From: Rutidosis leptorrhynchoides
Lineage: Eukaryota; Streptophyta; Magnoliopsida; Asterales; Asteraceae
DNA: 64,000 bases
Direction of reading: 5' to 3'
NCBI RefSeq assembly: GCF_046630445.1
Contig: NC_092341.1
Span: forward strand, 255,221,501-255,285,500
Made by a program: the position numbers and the translations under genes. Each line of letters starts with the position of its first letter. The stretch's first letter is position 1. This document shows positions 10,596-21,918 of the stretch, in pieces. Below the pieces are notes generated by a model. That model did no database searches. It saw only the letters and a program-made list of their open reading frames with translations, and was not told the DNA's origin.

Positions 10596-10992
10596 TGTCG
10601 TTTAAGGGACTTAGATAACCCACAATAGGGATTATCTAGGCTTAAACCATTGTTGTTGAAGGATAAGCGGTTTAGGACCTGCATGATAGTTAAGGTCGAA
10701 TGATTGTGCCATGCTCCATAGGATAGAGTTGTTGACGAGACCTATAGCGTAATGTTTAGGTTGTGGATGACATGAACGAAGAGTCTAATGCTCATTAGCC
10801 ATGGGTCATGATATACTAAGTGCGTAATAAGATGGGGTAATGACGACCGGCCATTGCCATTACTTCATTTTAGTATGCATGAACGTCTACTATGGACATG
10901 GTGAAATGAGTTAAGAATTCCTTCGGTTTTCTTGGTTATGGTATGTAATGATGCAGGTATTAGAACTAATGAGATGGATGTTTTGTTTCAGA

Positions 10993-12268
10993 ATGGCTAT
11001 CGTATCCCCAAACAGAGGTAATGATGAGGACGATGAGTACGTCCACACCCCATCAATGGAGTCTATTGAAGACTCACAAAATGAATCCGATGAGGTTACT
11101 ATGCCAAACAATATATCAGGACAAATAGGACAAGCTTTGATAAGATACACCCCAACCCTTTTAGAGAAAATAAAGACGTTGATAAATGATCAATTGGATG
11201 AAAAGTTAAAGACTCTCATGACCAATAATCCTTCCTTAAGAGGAGAAGGGGGAAGTGGGGTAAGACAGGAAGAAGTAGAAGCCCCGAGAAGAAAATATGA
11301 TCGTTTTGAGTATAAGAATTTTGCTAATTGTCATCCACCGGAGTTCCATGGTAAGGTTGACCCGATTGTTAGTCAAAGGTGGATTGATGAGATTGAAGAA
11401 ACTTTTATGTTATGTGAATGTCCCAAGCACCTAAAGGTAATTTACGTGGCTCATCAAATGAAAGGAAGTGGTTATGAATGGTGGAATTTCATAGTTAAGT
11501 CACATGGGCGAGATGTGGCAACAAGTTTTTCGTGGGATAAGTTTTGTGAAATGTTTATGACACAATTTGCTCCACCCGCCGAAGTTAGTAGGTTGAAATC
11601 CGAATTTATGAATATCGAACATGGAAGTAAATCGGTGACCGAGTTTAATGCCGAGTTTAATGATAAGTCCCGGTTTGCCCGGACTTTGTTTCAAGTCCCA
11701 AGTTGATGATGGATCACTATCATGAGAAGTTAAACCCCGAAATAAGTGAGTTTATTGATAAGAGCACTTATAAGACTTTAGCCGAAATGATGAATAGGGC
11801 TCTTGTGAGGGAACATGAACTTAGGAAGAAAGCGGCGTTTAAACGAAAGTTAGATCAAGATTCAAAGTCAATGCAAAGTGTTAGCCCGAAGAAGGGTAAG
11901 TTTAGTTCCGAGTCCCCGCACAAGTCAAAAGGGGGTTTCATTTCGGGAAAGAGTGGTGGTAACGAAGTGAAGTCATGTAATAGGTGTGGTAAGAATCATG
12001 CGGGCGAGTGTAAAGCGGGTACTACCGATTGTTATTCATGTGGGAAGCCGGGTTATAGAGCCGTCGAGTGTCCTAAGAAGGGAAAACAATGTTACTATTG
12101 TTTTGAAAAGGGTCATTTTCAAGCCGAATGTCCGGAGTATAAGAAAGACTTGGCAAGTGGTAGTGTTAAGAAAGAGGTTAAAACGGAACCAAAGACTAGT
12201 GATAACCGACCAAGAGCCCGAGCTCATCAGATTACCGCACTCGAAGTGAAGGAGTCCCCTGAATGTGG
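10993..12268 (+). pseudogene. Element B gag, broken
   Basis: I take the ATG at 10993 (MAIVSPNRGNDED) as the start; an in-frame ATG at 10948 is less likely. The capsid domain includes RWIDEIEETFMLCECPKHLK and YEWWNFI. The frame ends at TGA 11704-11706 and continues in another frame from about 11703, so there is a frameshift there. The second part carries three knuckles: CX2CX3HX3C (CNRCGKNHAGEC), CYSCGKPGYRAVEC in which the zinc-binding His is Tyr, and CYYCFEKGHFQAEC. A further frameshift near 12265 separates it from protease. It would bind genomic RNA in the particle if intact. Confidence 0.8.
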
Positions 12269-14596
12269 TGTCAGGTACCTTTATTGTAAACTCTCTACCT
12301 GCGCATGTTTTGTTTGATTCTGGTGCTACGCGGTCGTTTGTTTCTTATTCTTTTTGTAAACATTTTGACATGACCCCAAGTATGTTAGAGCATCCTTTAG
12401 AGGTTGAAATAGCGGATAATAAAACCGTTATGGTGTATAGTATCATTAAGGGATGTCAAATTATTTTGGATGATGAAAAGTTTGTTATAGATTTGATACC
12501 CATGCATATGGGAGAATTTCAGGTAATTGTGGGTATGGATTGGTTAGACGACAATGAAGGGATAATTTTGTGTCGTAAAAAATTTGTATTAGTTCAATCA
12601 CCAAGTGGGAAAGTTATTTGGATTTATGGGGAACGGATGCACGTATGCTAGAGCTAAAAGATTTTTGTCTCATGGGTGTTGTGCGTTTTTAGCACATGTT
12701 GTAGATGATTCGCAGAAGGTTGTGGGATTGAGTGATGTACCGATAGTTAATGAGTTTCCGGATGTGTTTCCGAATGAGTTACCCGGTGTACCTCCCGAAC
12801 AAGAGGTAGAGTTTAGAATAGATTTGATTCCCAGAGCCACGCCAATTGCTAAAGCACCTTATCGATTAGCCTCGTCGGAAATGAGAGAAATGATGACTCA
12901 ACTACAAGATTTGATAGATAAAGGTTTTATACATCCTAGTAGTTCACCTTGGGGAGCTCCGGTTTTGTTTGTGAAAAAGAAGGATGGGACAATGAGAATG
13001 TGTATAGATTATCGTGAATTGAATAAGGTTACTATTAAGAATAAATATCAATTACCAAGGATAGATGATTTGTTTGATCAATTACAAGGTGCATGTTTCT
13101 TTTCAAAGATAGATCTAAGATCGGGTTATCATCAATTAAAGGTGAAGGAAGAAGATACCCCTAAAATGGCTTTTCGTACAAGGTATGGTCATTATGAATT
13201 TGTGGTTGTACCTTTTGGGTTAACTAATGCTCCGACCGCGTTTATGGATTTGATGAATAGGGTGTGTTGACCGATGCTCGATAGGTTTGTGATTGTATTT
13301 ATTGATGATATTTTGGTGTATTCTAAAGGGGAAGAGGAGCATGCGGTGCATATACGACAAGTATTAGAAACTTTAAGAAGAGAAAAGTTGTTTGCTGAGT
13401 TCTCTAAATGCGAGTTTTGGCTTCGTGAAGTTCAATTTTTGGGACATGTCATTAATAAGAAGGGTATTTGTGTTGATCCGGTAAAGATTGAGGCGATAAT
13501 GAGATAGGAACCACCGACAAATCCCACCGAAGTTAGGAGTTTTCTAGGCTTAGCGGGGTATTATCGACGGTTTATACAAGATTTTTCTAGAATAGCCACC
13601 CCACTCACAAAGTTGACCCGTAAAAGTGTGCCTTGGAGATGGGAAGAAAAGCAAGAACAAGCGTTTCAACTCCTTAAGGAAAAACTTGTTCAAGCTCCTA
13701 TACTAGTTTTACCGGAAGGGAATGAGAATATGACGGTTTATTGTGATGCTTCTAAGAAATGTTTAGGGTGTGTGTTAATGCAAAATGGGAAAGTCATAGC
13801 TTATGCGTCCCGACAATTGAAGGAACATGAAAAACGTTATCCCACGCATGATTTAGAATTAACGGCCGTAGTTTTTGCTTTGAAAATTTGGCGTCATTAT
13901 CTTTATGGTGTTAAGTTCTCTATTTATACCGATCATAAGAACCTAAAGTACTTATTCGATCAAAGGGATTTGAATGATAGGCAAAGGAGAGGGCTCGACT
14001 TGGTGAAAGATTATGATTGTGAAATTTTGTATCACCCCGGGAAGGCTAACGTAGTGGCAGATGCTCTTAGTAGGAAGTCGAGTCACCAACCGATTAAGAT
14101 AACGAGTTTGGCTATGGTAATATCACCTCAAATATTTGATAGTATCCGAGTTGCACAAGGTGAAGCATTATCACCCGAAAACGTGAGAAAAGAAAGGATC
14201 AAGGGGCAAGTTGGTGATTTTGTGGTAGATTCTCGTGGTCTAAGGCTTAGATATGGGAGAATTTGGGTACCTTTACAAAGTGGTGTTAGAAGTGAGCTCC
14301 TTGACTTAGCTCACAAATCTAAGTATTCGATTCACCCCGGTGCTACGAAGATGTATAGAGATCTAAGGAAAAACTATTGGTGGCCGAGAATGAAAAGGGA
14401 TATAGTTAAGTATGTGCATAAGTGTCTTACTTGTCTTCAAGTGAAAGCCGATCATCAAATGCCTTACGGTAAGTTGCAACCATTAGAAGTACCGGTTTGG
14501 AAATGGGAACACATTACAATGGATTTATTGACTAAGTTGCCTAAGACCCCTCGACAACACGACGCAATTTGGGTTATTGTTGATAGATTGACTAAG

Positions 14597-14698
14597 AGCG
14601 CGCTATTTTTGGAAATACGAGAAGCTTCATCATCGGAAGCAATTTCGAGCGCGCTATTTTTGGCAATACGAGAAGCTTCATCATCGGAAGCAATGTCT
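14597..14698 (+). repeat. 51-base in-frame tandem duplication in integrase B
   Basis: Two adjacent copies, differing by a few bases, each encode roughly SALFL(E/A)IREASSSEA. They lie between the first and second catalytic aspartate contexts of the integrase core. Integrases of A, C2 and D have a single copy. The reading frame is kept, but the fold is probably disturbed. Confidence 0.85.
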
Positions 14699-15635
14699 AA
14701 GTTATATATGAAGGAGGTTGTTGCAAGGCATGGAGTACCGGTTTCCATTGTTTCGGACCGTGACACTCGATTCACCTCACGATATTGGAGAAAATTTCAA
14801 GAAGAGATGGGCACTAAGTTGCATGTGAGTACCGCGTTTCACCCACAAACGGATGGTCAAAGTGAGCCAACTATACAAACTCTTGAGGATATGTTAAGGG
14901 CGTGCGTCATTGATTTTGGTGGTAGTTGGGATGCTCACCTACCTTTAGTTGATTTTTCGTATAATAATAGTTATCATTCTACAATCGGAATGGCGCCTTA
15001 TGAGATGTTGTATGGAAGGAGATGTAGAACCCCAATATGTTGGGGTGAAGTGGGTCAAAGGGAATTAGGAAGCACGGAAATAGTACAACAAACAACCGAA
15101 ATGATAGATCAAATTTGTGAAAGAATGAAGGCAGCACAAGATCGACAAAAGTCCTATGTAGATAAAAGGAGGAAGCCAATAAAATTTCAAGTGGGTGATA
15201 AGGTAATGCTAAAGGTTTCCCCATGGAAGGGTATTATTCGTTTTCGAAAAAGGGGAAAATTGGGTCCAAGGTTTGTGGGACCATTTGAGATAGTGGCGAA
15301 AGTCGGAAAGGTAGCCTATCGTTTGGCCTTGCCCGATGAATTGAGTAATAAACATGACATGTTTCACGTGTCACAATTAAGAAAGTGTTTGGCGAATGAA
15401 TCGAATTATGTTCCTTTGAACGAGATTGAGGTTGATGATAAGTTAAGATATGCGGAAAAGCCAATAAGGATTTTGGATCAAAAGGTTAAGCAATTGAGAA
15501 ATAAGTTGGTTATGTTATTGAAAGTGTTATGGCAATTTAGAAAGGGTTCCGAATGTACATGGGAACCCGAAGAATGGCTCATGAAGTATTATCCATCGTT
15601 GCATCAAGAATGGTTCGCGAGGACGCGAATAATCC

Positions 15636-15648
15636 AAGAGGGGGAGAG
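15636..15648 (+). promoter_or_regulatory. Element B polypurine tract
   Basis: AAGAGGGGGAGAG lies immediately before the 3' LTR start at 15650 and overlaps the last pol codons. Confidence 0.8.
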
Positions 15649-15649
15649 T

Positions 15650-17842
15650 TGTAACATCCCAATTATTTAAGGTATTATTTTATGTAATTTTATTATTATA
15701 TATATACATGAATAGAATGATTTTGTATAAATAAATGGAGAAGAATTAAGTTTTTCAGTTAAGTTTGAAGGGACTAAAGGTGCAAAGCTAGAATTAAGGA
15801 CCTCCCATAATAGAGTTTTGATGGGGAGGGTAGAAAGTGCAAATAAGGTAAAGTTGTTTTAATAAAAGAAGTGAAAATGCAGGAAAATCATATTATTTAG
15901 AAAAAATTTGTATAGAGTGTGTTTTTATGTGTGTGTGTGTCGACACATAGAGGAAGAAGAAGAAGGATTCATCGATTGATGAAATTGTGTTCATTCAATC
16001 ATAAATTAGTGAAGTCTAAGGCACTCTAATCATCCTAGCAAGTCTTAATTCTTCAATTTCTCTTCCTTGTGCACAATTAGGGTTCTTGAACTCTTAAAGG
16101 CAAGGTATGAATGTTTATGTCTAAGTATTGCTATTATTAGATGATTGTGATGAATCTTATGCTTAAATGATGTTGTTTGCTGAAATTGTGCACACTTGAA
16201 TGATTCTAAACGAATTTGTTAGTAATTTTGGGAGTAAGTTTAAGTATGAACTTGCATTTTGAGTAAAGGATATGAATATGGTGAATTTGGTGATGTTTTA
16301 GCTTAGAATCAAGTCATGCACACTAGGTGTTTGATGAAATACCTCAATGAAATGTTTATGTGTTCTAGTTGATAATTATGAAGAAGAAAGTTCATGTATG
16401 AATTGTTGTTATTGTTGTAAGTCATGGAATTTGGATAATTGATGATTTAGGGTTGCTAGTAATGGAAATGGATTTATGTACATTTGATGTTTAATGGAAA
16501 ATTTGAAGGAATTGCATGTTATGTTTATAAAGAGATGAACTAGAGATTTGTATGATTAAGGAAATGATGTTGGCTTGATAATGATGTTATATTGAAAAAG
16601 GTAAGTTAAAATGCTATGTATATAAGTGTTTATGTGTATATGGTAGCAAATAGGGGGTTAAGTCAATGTATAAGTGTATGAAGGTGTGAAAGTTTATGAA
16701 TGTTGTAATTTTGATTGAGTTATGTTATTGATGAGAATAGCTCATGTATAGGTGCTAATCAAGGTAAAGGAGCCTCAAGTGATCAAGGAAATCCATTTAA
16801 CCAAGGTGAGTTTATAGGGGGTAAAATGGGAGGGTCAAGAGTGACTTAGTGTTCTCGGATTGCATCCGTGCAAGAGAGCAACGACTAAGTGCACTAGTTG
16901 AGTAGCTTAGATGGAATTTTTAGGTTCACCTAATGATTTCATTTATGGTTGATGTTTAGCTTAGGCAAGATTATTACATTGCTAGTAATCTTATCTATGG
17001 ATGGTTTAGCTTAGACACTGTGGGTGTCTATGTGCATATGTATTAATGAAATGTGATTTAAGTAGCTTAGGCATAAGAGTATGCCTATGGTTAGCTTAGA
17101 CATGATTACTAGGGTCGACCTAGTAAGTTATGTCTATGGTAAGTAAGAGTCGGATCCGAAAGTAAGTAAGCAACCGTTAGGTTGAAATACAAGTAATGTG
17201 ATTGTTATGCCCAATGTTTTATGCTATATTATTCGCCTATAACTCACTAAGTGTAAAAGCTTACCCCCGTGTTGTTTATGTTTTTAGGAATAAAATGTCA
17301 TCGAGAAGGTAAAGAACCCGTTTAAAGAGTAGCGGAGCATTGGTATTAGGGTAAGTTTTAATGCAAGTCTCTTTTTGAATCAAGCTCTATTGGTACTGCT
17401 TATCGACGCCGAGTCTTTTGTACTTGTCATTTATGTTTTCGTTATGTTTTGGGACCAAATGATGTGTTTGAAAAGTGTAAACGCGTTTTCTTGATTTAAA
17501 GGATGTTTGTAGCGTTGAATGATGTTAGAAACTGGTTTCATCAAGTTTAAATATGCTTTATGATGACTTATTGTGTTTTGAGTTGAGGAATTGGTAAAAT
17601 GTGGATTTAGTTTTAAATTGCAGGTTAGTACCAGCCCGAGTGTTATGTCGCGCCGCGATAATTGGTGTCGTGCCGCGGCATAAAGCTTGATTTGGTAACA
17701 GAAAGGCAGCTAAACATGGGTTAAATTTCCATTGTGTGTCGCGCCGCGAAAAAAGAAGCCGCGCCGCAGCATAAGCCTTGGTCTGGGCAAGCACTTAACT
17801 TTTAAAAAAAAAAAATTCTATCGTATAAAAGGCGTTAAACGT
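15650..17842 (+). repeat. Element B 3' LTR
   Basis: It is collinear with 8395-10583 throughout, including the hairpin array, donor (16805/16806), acceptor (17287/17288) and CG-rich dyads at 17647-17768. After 17842 the sequence returns to element A's LTR (GCATGCGGTATATGTG). Confidence 0.88.
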
Positions 17843-18345
17843 GCATGCGGTATATGTGTAAGTGATTGCAAGTAAGTATATTATATATATATATGGGTAT
17901 AATTATTGCATTCACTAAGCTTTACTTACCCTCTCGTTATTTATCTTTTTATAGGCTCCGGCGGTGACAAGGGTAAAGGCATTCGATTGGATTAGAGATC
18001 CCGCTTGTTGTTTAAAGGACCCTTTTGGGATGTGATAGCTTTTGGAGTTCGACCGAGACTTGGGTAGTTTAACCCCAAACACCATGCTTATAGTGTCGTT
18101 TGGAAATTAAACTAGTGTGGTCGAAACTCGAACTTTGGTATGAAACTCGTAAAACGGTCGGTGTGGGCCCCGTTTGGTAAAACTCATTTTATTATTGAAT
18201 CGTGTGAGTTTTAACCATTATAACATGTTGTGAAAAGCGTTTCGTCTAAATATGTCGGGAAGTGGGAGATCTTTATTTAAAAAATTGAAAAACCGGACAG
18301 AACTGAAAGCAGACCTGTGCGCGCCGCGCACCCTGAGGTGGTGCG
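17843..18345 (+). mobile_element. Element A 3' LTR, segment 2 of 3
   Basis: It matches 5' LTR positions from about 1587 to 2090, from GCATGCGG through the acceptor TTTTTATAG and the GCGCGCCGCGCACC dyad. It ends in GTGCG (18341-18345), duplicated at 34741-34745 on the far side of the C1/C2 insertion. Confidence 0.85.
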
Positions 18346-18632
18346 TGAAATGTCCCGTTCTTATTGATTAAAAACGTTCCATATTAATTGATTTCGTTGC
18401 GAGGTTTTGACCTCTATATGAGACGTTTTTCAAAGACTGCATTCATTTTTAAAACAAACCATAACCTTTATTTCATAAATAAAGGCTTAAAAAGCTTTAC
18501 GTAGATTATCAAATAATGATAATCTAAAATATCCTGTTTACACACGACCATTACATAATGGTTTACAATACAAATATGTTACATCGAAATCAGTTTCTTG
18601 AATGCAGTTTTTACACAATATCATACAAACAT
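18346..18632 (-). mobile_element. C1 solo LTR, part 1
   Basis: It begins TGAAATGTCCCG on the plus strand, which is the complement of the LTR 3' end, right after GTGCG. Its last bases AACAT are duplicated at 31749-31753, the target site of C2. Together with 31749-34740 it forms one LTR of about 3.27 kb with no internal region, so it is a solo LTR. Confidence 0.88.
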
Positions 18633-21600
18633 TGAAATGTCCCGTTCTTATTGATTAAAAACGTTCCATATTAATAGATTTCGTTGCGAGGTTTTGACCT
18701 CTATATGAGACGTTTTTCAAAGACTTCATTCATTTTAAAACAAACCATAACCTTTATTTCATCAATAAAGGTTTAAAAATCTTTACGTAGATTATCAAAT
18801 AATGATAATCTAAAATATCCTGTTTACACACGACCATTACATAATGGTTTACAATACAAATATGTTACAACAAAATAAGTTTCTTGAATGCAGTTTTTAC
18901 ACAATATCATACAAGCATGGACTCCAAATATCGTCCTTATTTAAGTATGCGACAGCGGAAGCTCTTAATAATCACTTGAGAATAAACATGCTTAAAACGT
19001 CAACAAAAATGTTGGTGAGTTATAGGTTTAACCTATATATATCAAATCATAATAATAGACCACAAGATTTCATATTTCAATACACATCCCATACATAGAG
19101 ATAAAAATCATTCATATGGTGAACACTTGGTAACCGACATTAACAAGATGCATATATAAGAATATCCCCATCATTCCGGGACACCCTTCGGATATGATAT
19201 AAATATCGAAGTACTAAAGCATCCGGTACTTTGGATGGGGTTTGTTAGGCCCAATAGATCTATCTTTAGGATTCGCGTCAATTAGGGTGTCTGTTCCCTA
19301 ATTCTTAGATTACCAGACTTAATAAAAAGGGGCATATTCGATTTCGATAATTCAACCATAGAATGTAGTTTCACGTACTTGTGTCTATTTTGTAAATCAT
19401 TTATAAAACCTGCATGTATTCTCATCCCAAAAATATTAGATTTTAAAAGTGGGACTATAACTCACTTTCACATATTTTTACTTCGTCGGGAAGTAAGACT
19501 TGGCCACTGGTTGATTCATGAACCTATAACAATATATACATATATATCAAAGTATGTTCAAAATATATTTACAACACTTTTAATATATTTTGATGTTTTA
19601 AGTTTATTAAGTCGGCTGTCCTCGTTAGTAACCTACAACTAGTTGTCCACAGTTAGATGTACAGAAATAAATCGATAAATATTATCTTGAATAAATCCAC
19701 GACCCAGTGTATACGTATCTCAGTATTGATCACAACTTAAACTATATATATTTTGGAATCAACCTCAACCCTGTATAGCTAACTCCAACATTCACATATA
19801 GAGTGTCTATGTTTGTTCCGAAATATATATAGATGTGTCGACATGATAGGTCGAAACATTGTATACGTGTCTATGGTATCTCAAGATTACATAATATACA
19901 ATACAAGTTGATTAAGTTATGGTTGGAATAGATTTGTTACCAATTTTCACGTAGCTAAAATGAGAAAAATTATCCAATCTTGTTTTACCCATAACTTCTT
20001 CATTTTAAATCCGTTTTGAGTGAATCAAATTGCTATGGTTTCATATTGAACTCTATTTTATGAATCTAAACAGAAAAAGTATAGGTTTATAGTTAGAAAA
20101 ATAAGTTACAAGTCGTTTCGTAAAGGTAGTCATTTCAGTCGAAAGAACGACGTCTAGATGACCATTTTAGAAAACATACTTCCACTTTGAGTTTAACCAT
20201 AATTTTTGGATATAGTTTCATGTTCATAATAAAAATCATTTTCTCAGAATAACAACTTTTAAATCAAAGTTTATCATAGTTTTTAATTAACTAACCCAAA
20301 ACAGCCCGCGGTGTTACTACGACGGCGTAAATCCGGTTTTACGGTGTTTTTTGTGTCTCCACGTTTTAAATCATTAAGTTAGCATATCATATAGATATAG
20401 AACATGTGTTTAGTTGATTTTAAAAGTCAAGTTAGAAGGATTAACTTTTGTTTGCGAACAAGTTTAGAATTAACTAAACTATGTTCTAGTGATTACAAGT
20501 TTAAACCTTCGAATAAGATAACTTTATATGTAAGAATCGAATGATGTTATGAACATCATTACTACCTTAAGTTCCTTGGATAAACCTACTAGAAAATAGA
20601 AAAATAGATCTAGCTTCAACGGATCCTTGGATGGCTCGAAGTTCTTGAAGCAGAATCATGACACGAAAACAAGTTCAAGTAAGATCATCACTTGAAATAA
20701 GATTGTTATAGTTATAGAAATTGAACCAAAGTTTGAATATGATTATTACCTTGTATTAGAATGATAACCTACTGTAAGAAACAAAGATTTCTTGAGGTTG
20801 GATGATCACCTTACAAGATTGGAAGTGAGCTAGCAAACTTGAAAGTATTCTTGATTTTATGTAACTAAAACTTGTAGAATATACGAAGAACACTTAGAAC
20901 TTGAAGATAGAACTTGAGAGAGATCAATTAGATGAAGAAAATTGAAGAATGAAAGTTTTTGTAGGTGTTTTTGGTCGTTGGTGTATGGATTAGATATAAA
21001 GGATATGTAATTTTGTTTTCATGTAAATAAGTCATGAATGATTACTCATATTTTTGTAATTTTATGAGATATTTCATGCTAGTTGCCAAATGATGGTTCC
21101 CACATGTGTTAGGTGACTCACATGGGCTGCTAAGAGCTGATCATTAGAGTGTATATACCAATAGTACATATATCTAAAAGCTGTGTATTGTACGAGTACG
21201 AATACGGGTGCATACGAGTAGAATTGTTGATGAAACTGAACGAGGATGTAATTGTAAGCATTTTTGTTAAGTAGAAGTATTTTGATAAGTGTATTGAAGT
21301 CTTTAAAAAGTGTATAAATACATATTAAAATACTACATGTATATACATTTTAACTGAGTCGTTAAGTCATCGTTAGTCGTTACATGTAAGTGTTGTTTTG
21401 AAACCTTTAGGTTAACGATCTTGTTAAATGTTGTTAACCCAATGTTTATAATATCAAATGAGATTTTAAATTATTATATTATCATGATATTATCATGTAT
21501 GAATATCTCTTAATATGATATATATACATTAAATGTCTTTACAACGATAATCGTTACATATATGTCTCGTTTAAAAATCATTAAGTTAGTAGTCTTGTTT

Positions 21601-21883
21601 TTACATATGTAGTTCATTGTTAATATACTTAATGATATGTTTACTTATCATAGTATCATGTTAACTATATATATATATCCATATATATGTCATCATATAG
21701 TTTTTACAAGTTTTAACGTTCGTGAATCACCGGTCAACTTGGGTGGTCAATTGTCTATATGAAACATATTTCAATTAATCAAGTCTTAACAAGTTTGATT
21801 GCTTAACATGTTGGAAACATTTAATCATGTAAATATCAATCTCAATTAATATATATAAACATGGAAAAGTTCGGGTCACTACA
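18633..21883 (-). repeat. C2 LTR (3' LTR on the minus strand)
   Basis: This 3251-base LTR is bounded by TGAAATGTCC at 18633 and GGGTCACTACA ending at 21883 (minus strand TGTAGTGACC...GGACATTTCA). Small plus-strand ORFs of 84 and 87 codons here recur in other copies of the family only because the copies are young; they are not supported as genes. Confidence 0.9.
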
Positions 21884-21898
21884 GTACCTACCCGTTAA
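21883..21898 (-). promoter_or_regulatory. C2 terminal polypurine-like tract
   Basis: On the minus strand TTAACGGGTAGGTACT runs up to and just into the LTR start (TGTAGTGACC). Its position is that of the plus-strand primer, although it is less purine-pure than in A and B. The identical 16-mer recurs at 26653-26668. Confidence 0.6.
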
Positions 21899-21918
21899 AT
21901 AAATTTCGTCCCGAAATT

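Larger units (their letters stand above)
12265..15670 (+). pseudogene. Element B pol polyprotein, broken
   Basis: Domains in order are protease (LFDSGATRSF near 12310, frame 12265-12651), then after a frameshift near 12640 reverse transcriptase ([17 protein letters not shown], and [10 protein letters not shown] near 13300), RNase H (YCDASKKCLG), integrase (CLTCLQVK; MDLLTKLP, SDRDTRF, DGQSEPTIQ) and a C-terminal chromodomain-like ECTWEPEEWL. In-frame stops are TGA at 13268-13270 and TAG at 13505-13507 (Trp expected before EPPTNP). The stretch 13508-15670 is fully open. The integrase has an in-frame 51-base tandem duplication at 14597-14698. The terminal TAA lies 20 bases inside the 3' LTR, so the last codons are LTR-encoded. 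Confidence 0.88.
8395..17842 (+). mobile_element. Element B: complete Ty3/gypsy element inserted in A's 3' LTR
   Basis: Two LTRs of about 2.19 kb (8395-10583 and 15650-17842) flank a primer site, gag, pol and a polypurine tract, all in A's orientation. The sequence CATGC (or GCATGC) flanks both ends as the target duplication. LTRs start TGTAACATCC and end near TTAAA(A/C)GT, not the usual CA. The LTRs differ by scattered substitutions and small indels, so the insertion is not brand new. The coding region is broken by frameshifts and stops. Confidence 0.9.

Noticed and set aside
18844..19098. 84-codon plus-strand ORF recurring in several LTR copies
   Set aside because: Same reasoning: LTR sequence, no domain, not better conserved than its flanks.
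19379..19642. 87-codon plus-strand ORF repeated in every C-family LTR (19379, 29247, 32215, 39736, 51679)
   Set aside because: It is antisense to the element and its conservation matches that of the surrounding non-coding LTR; copies are simply young.
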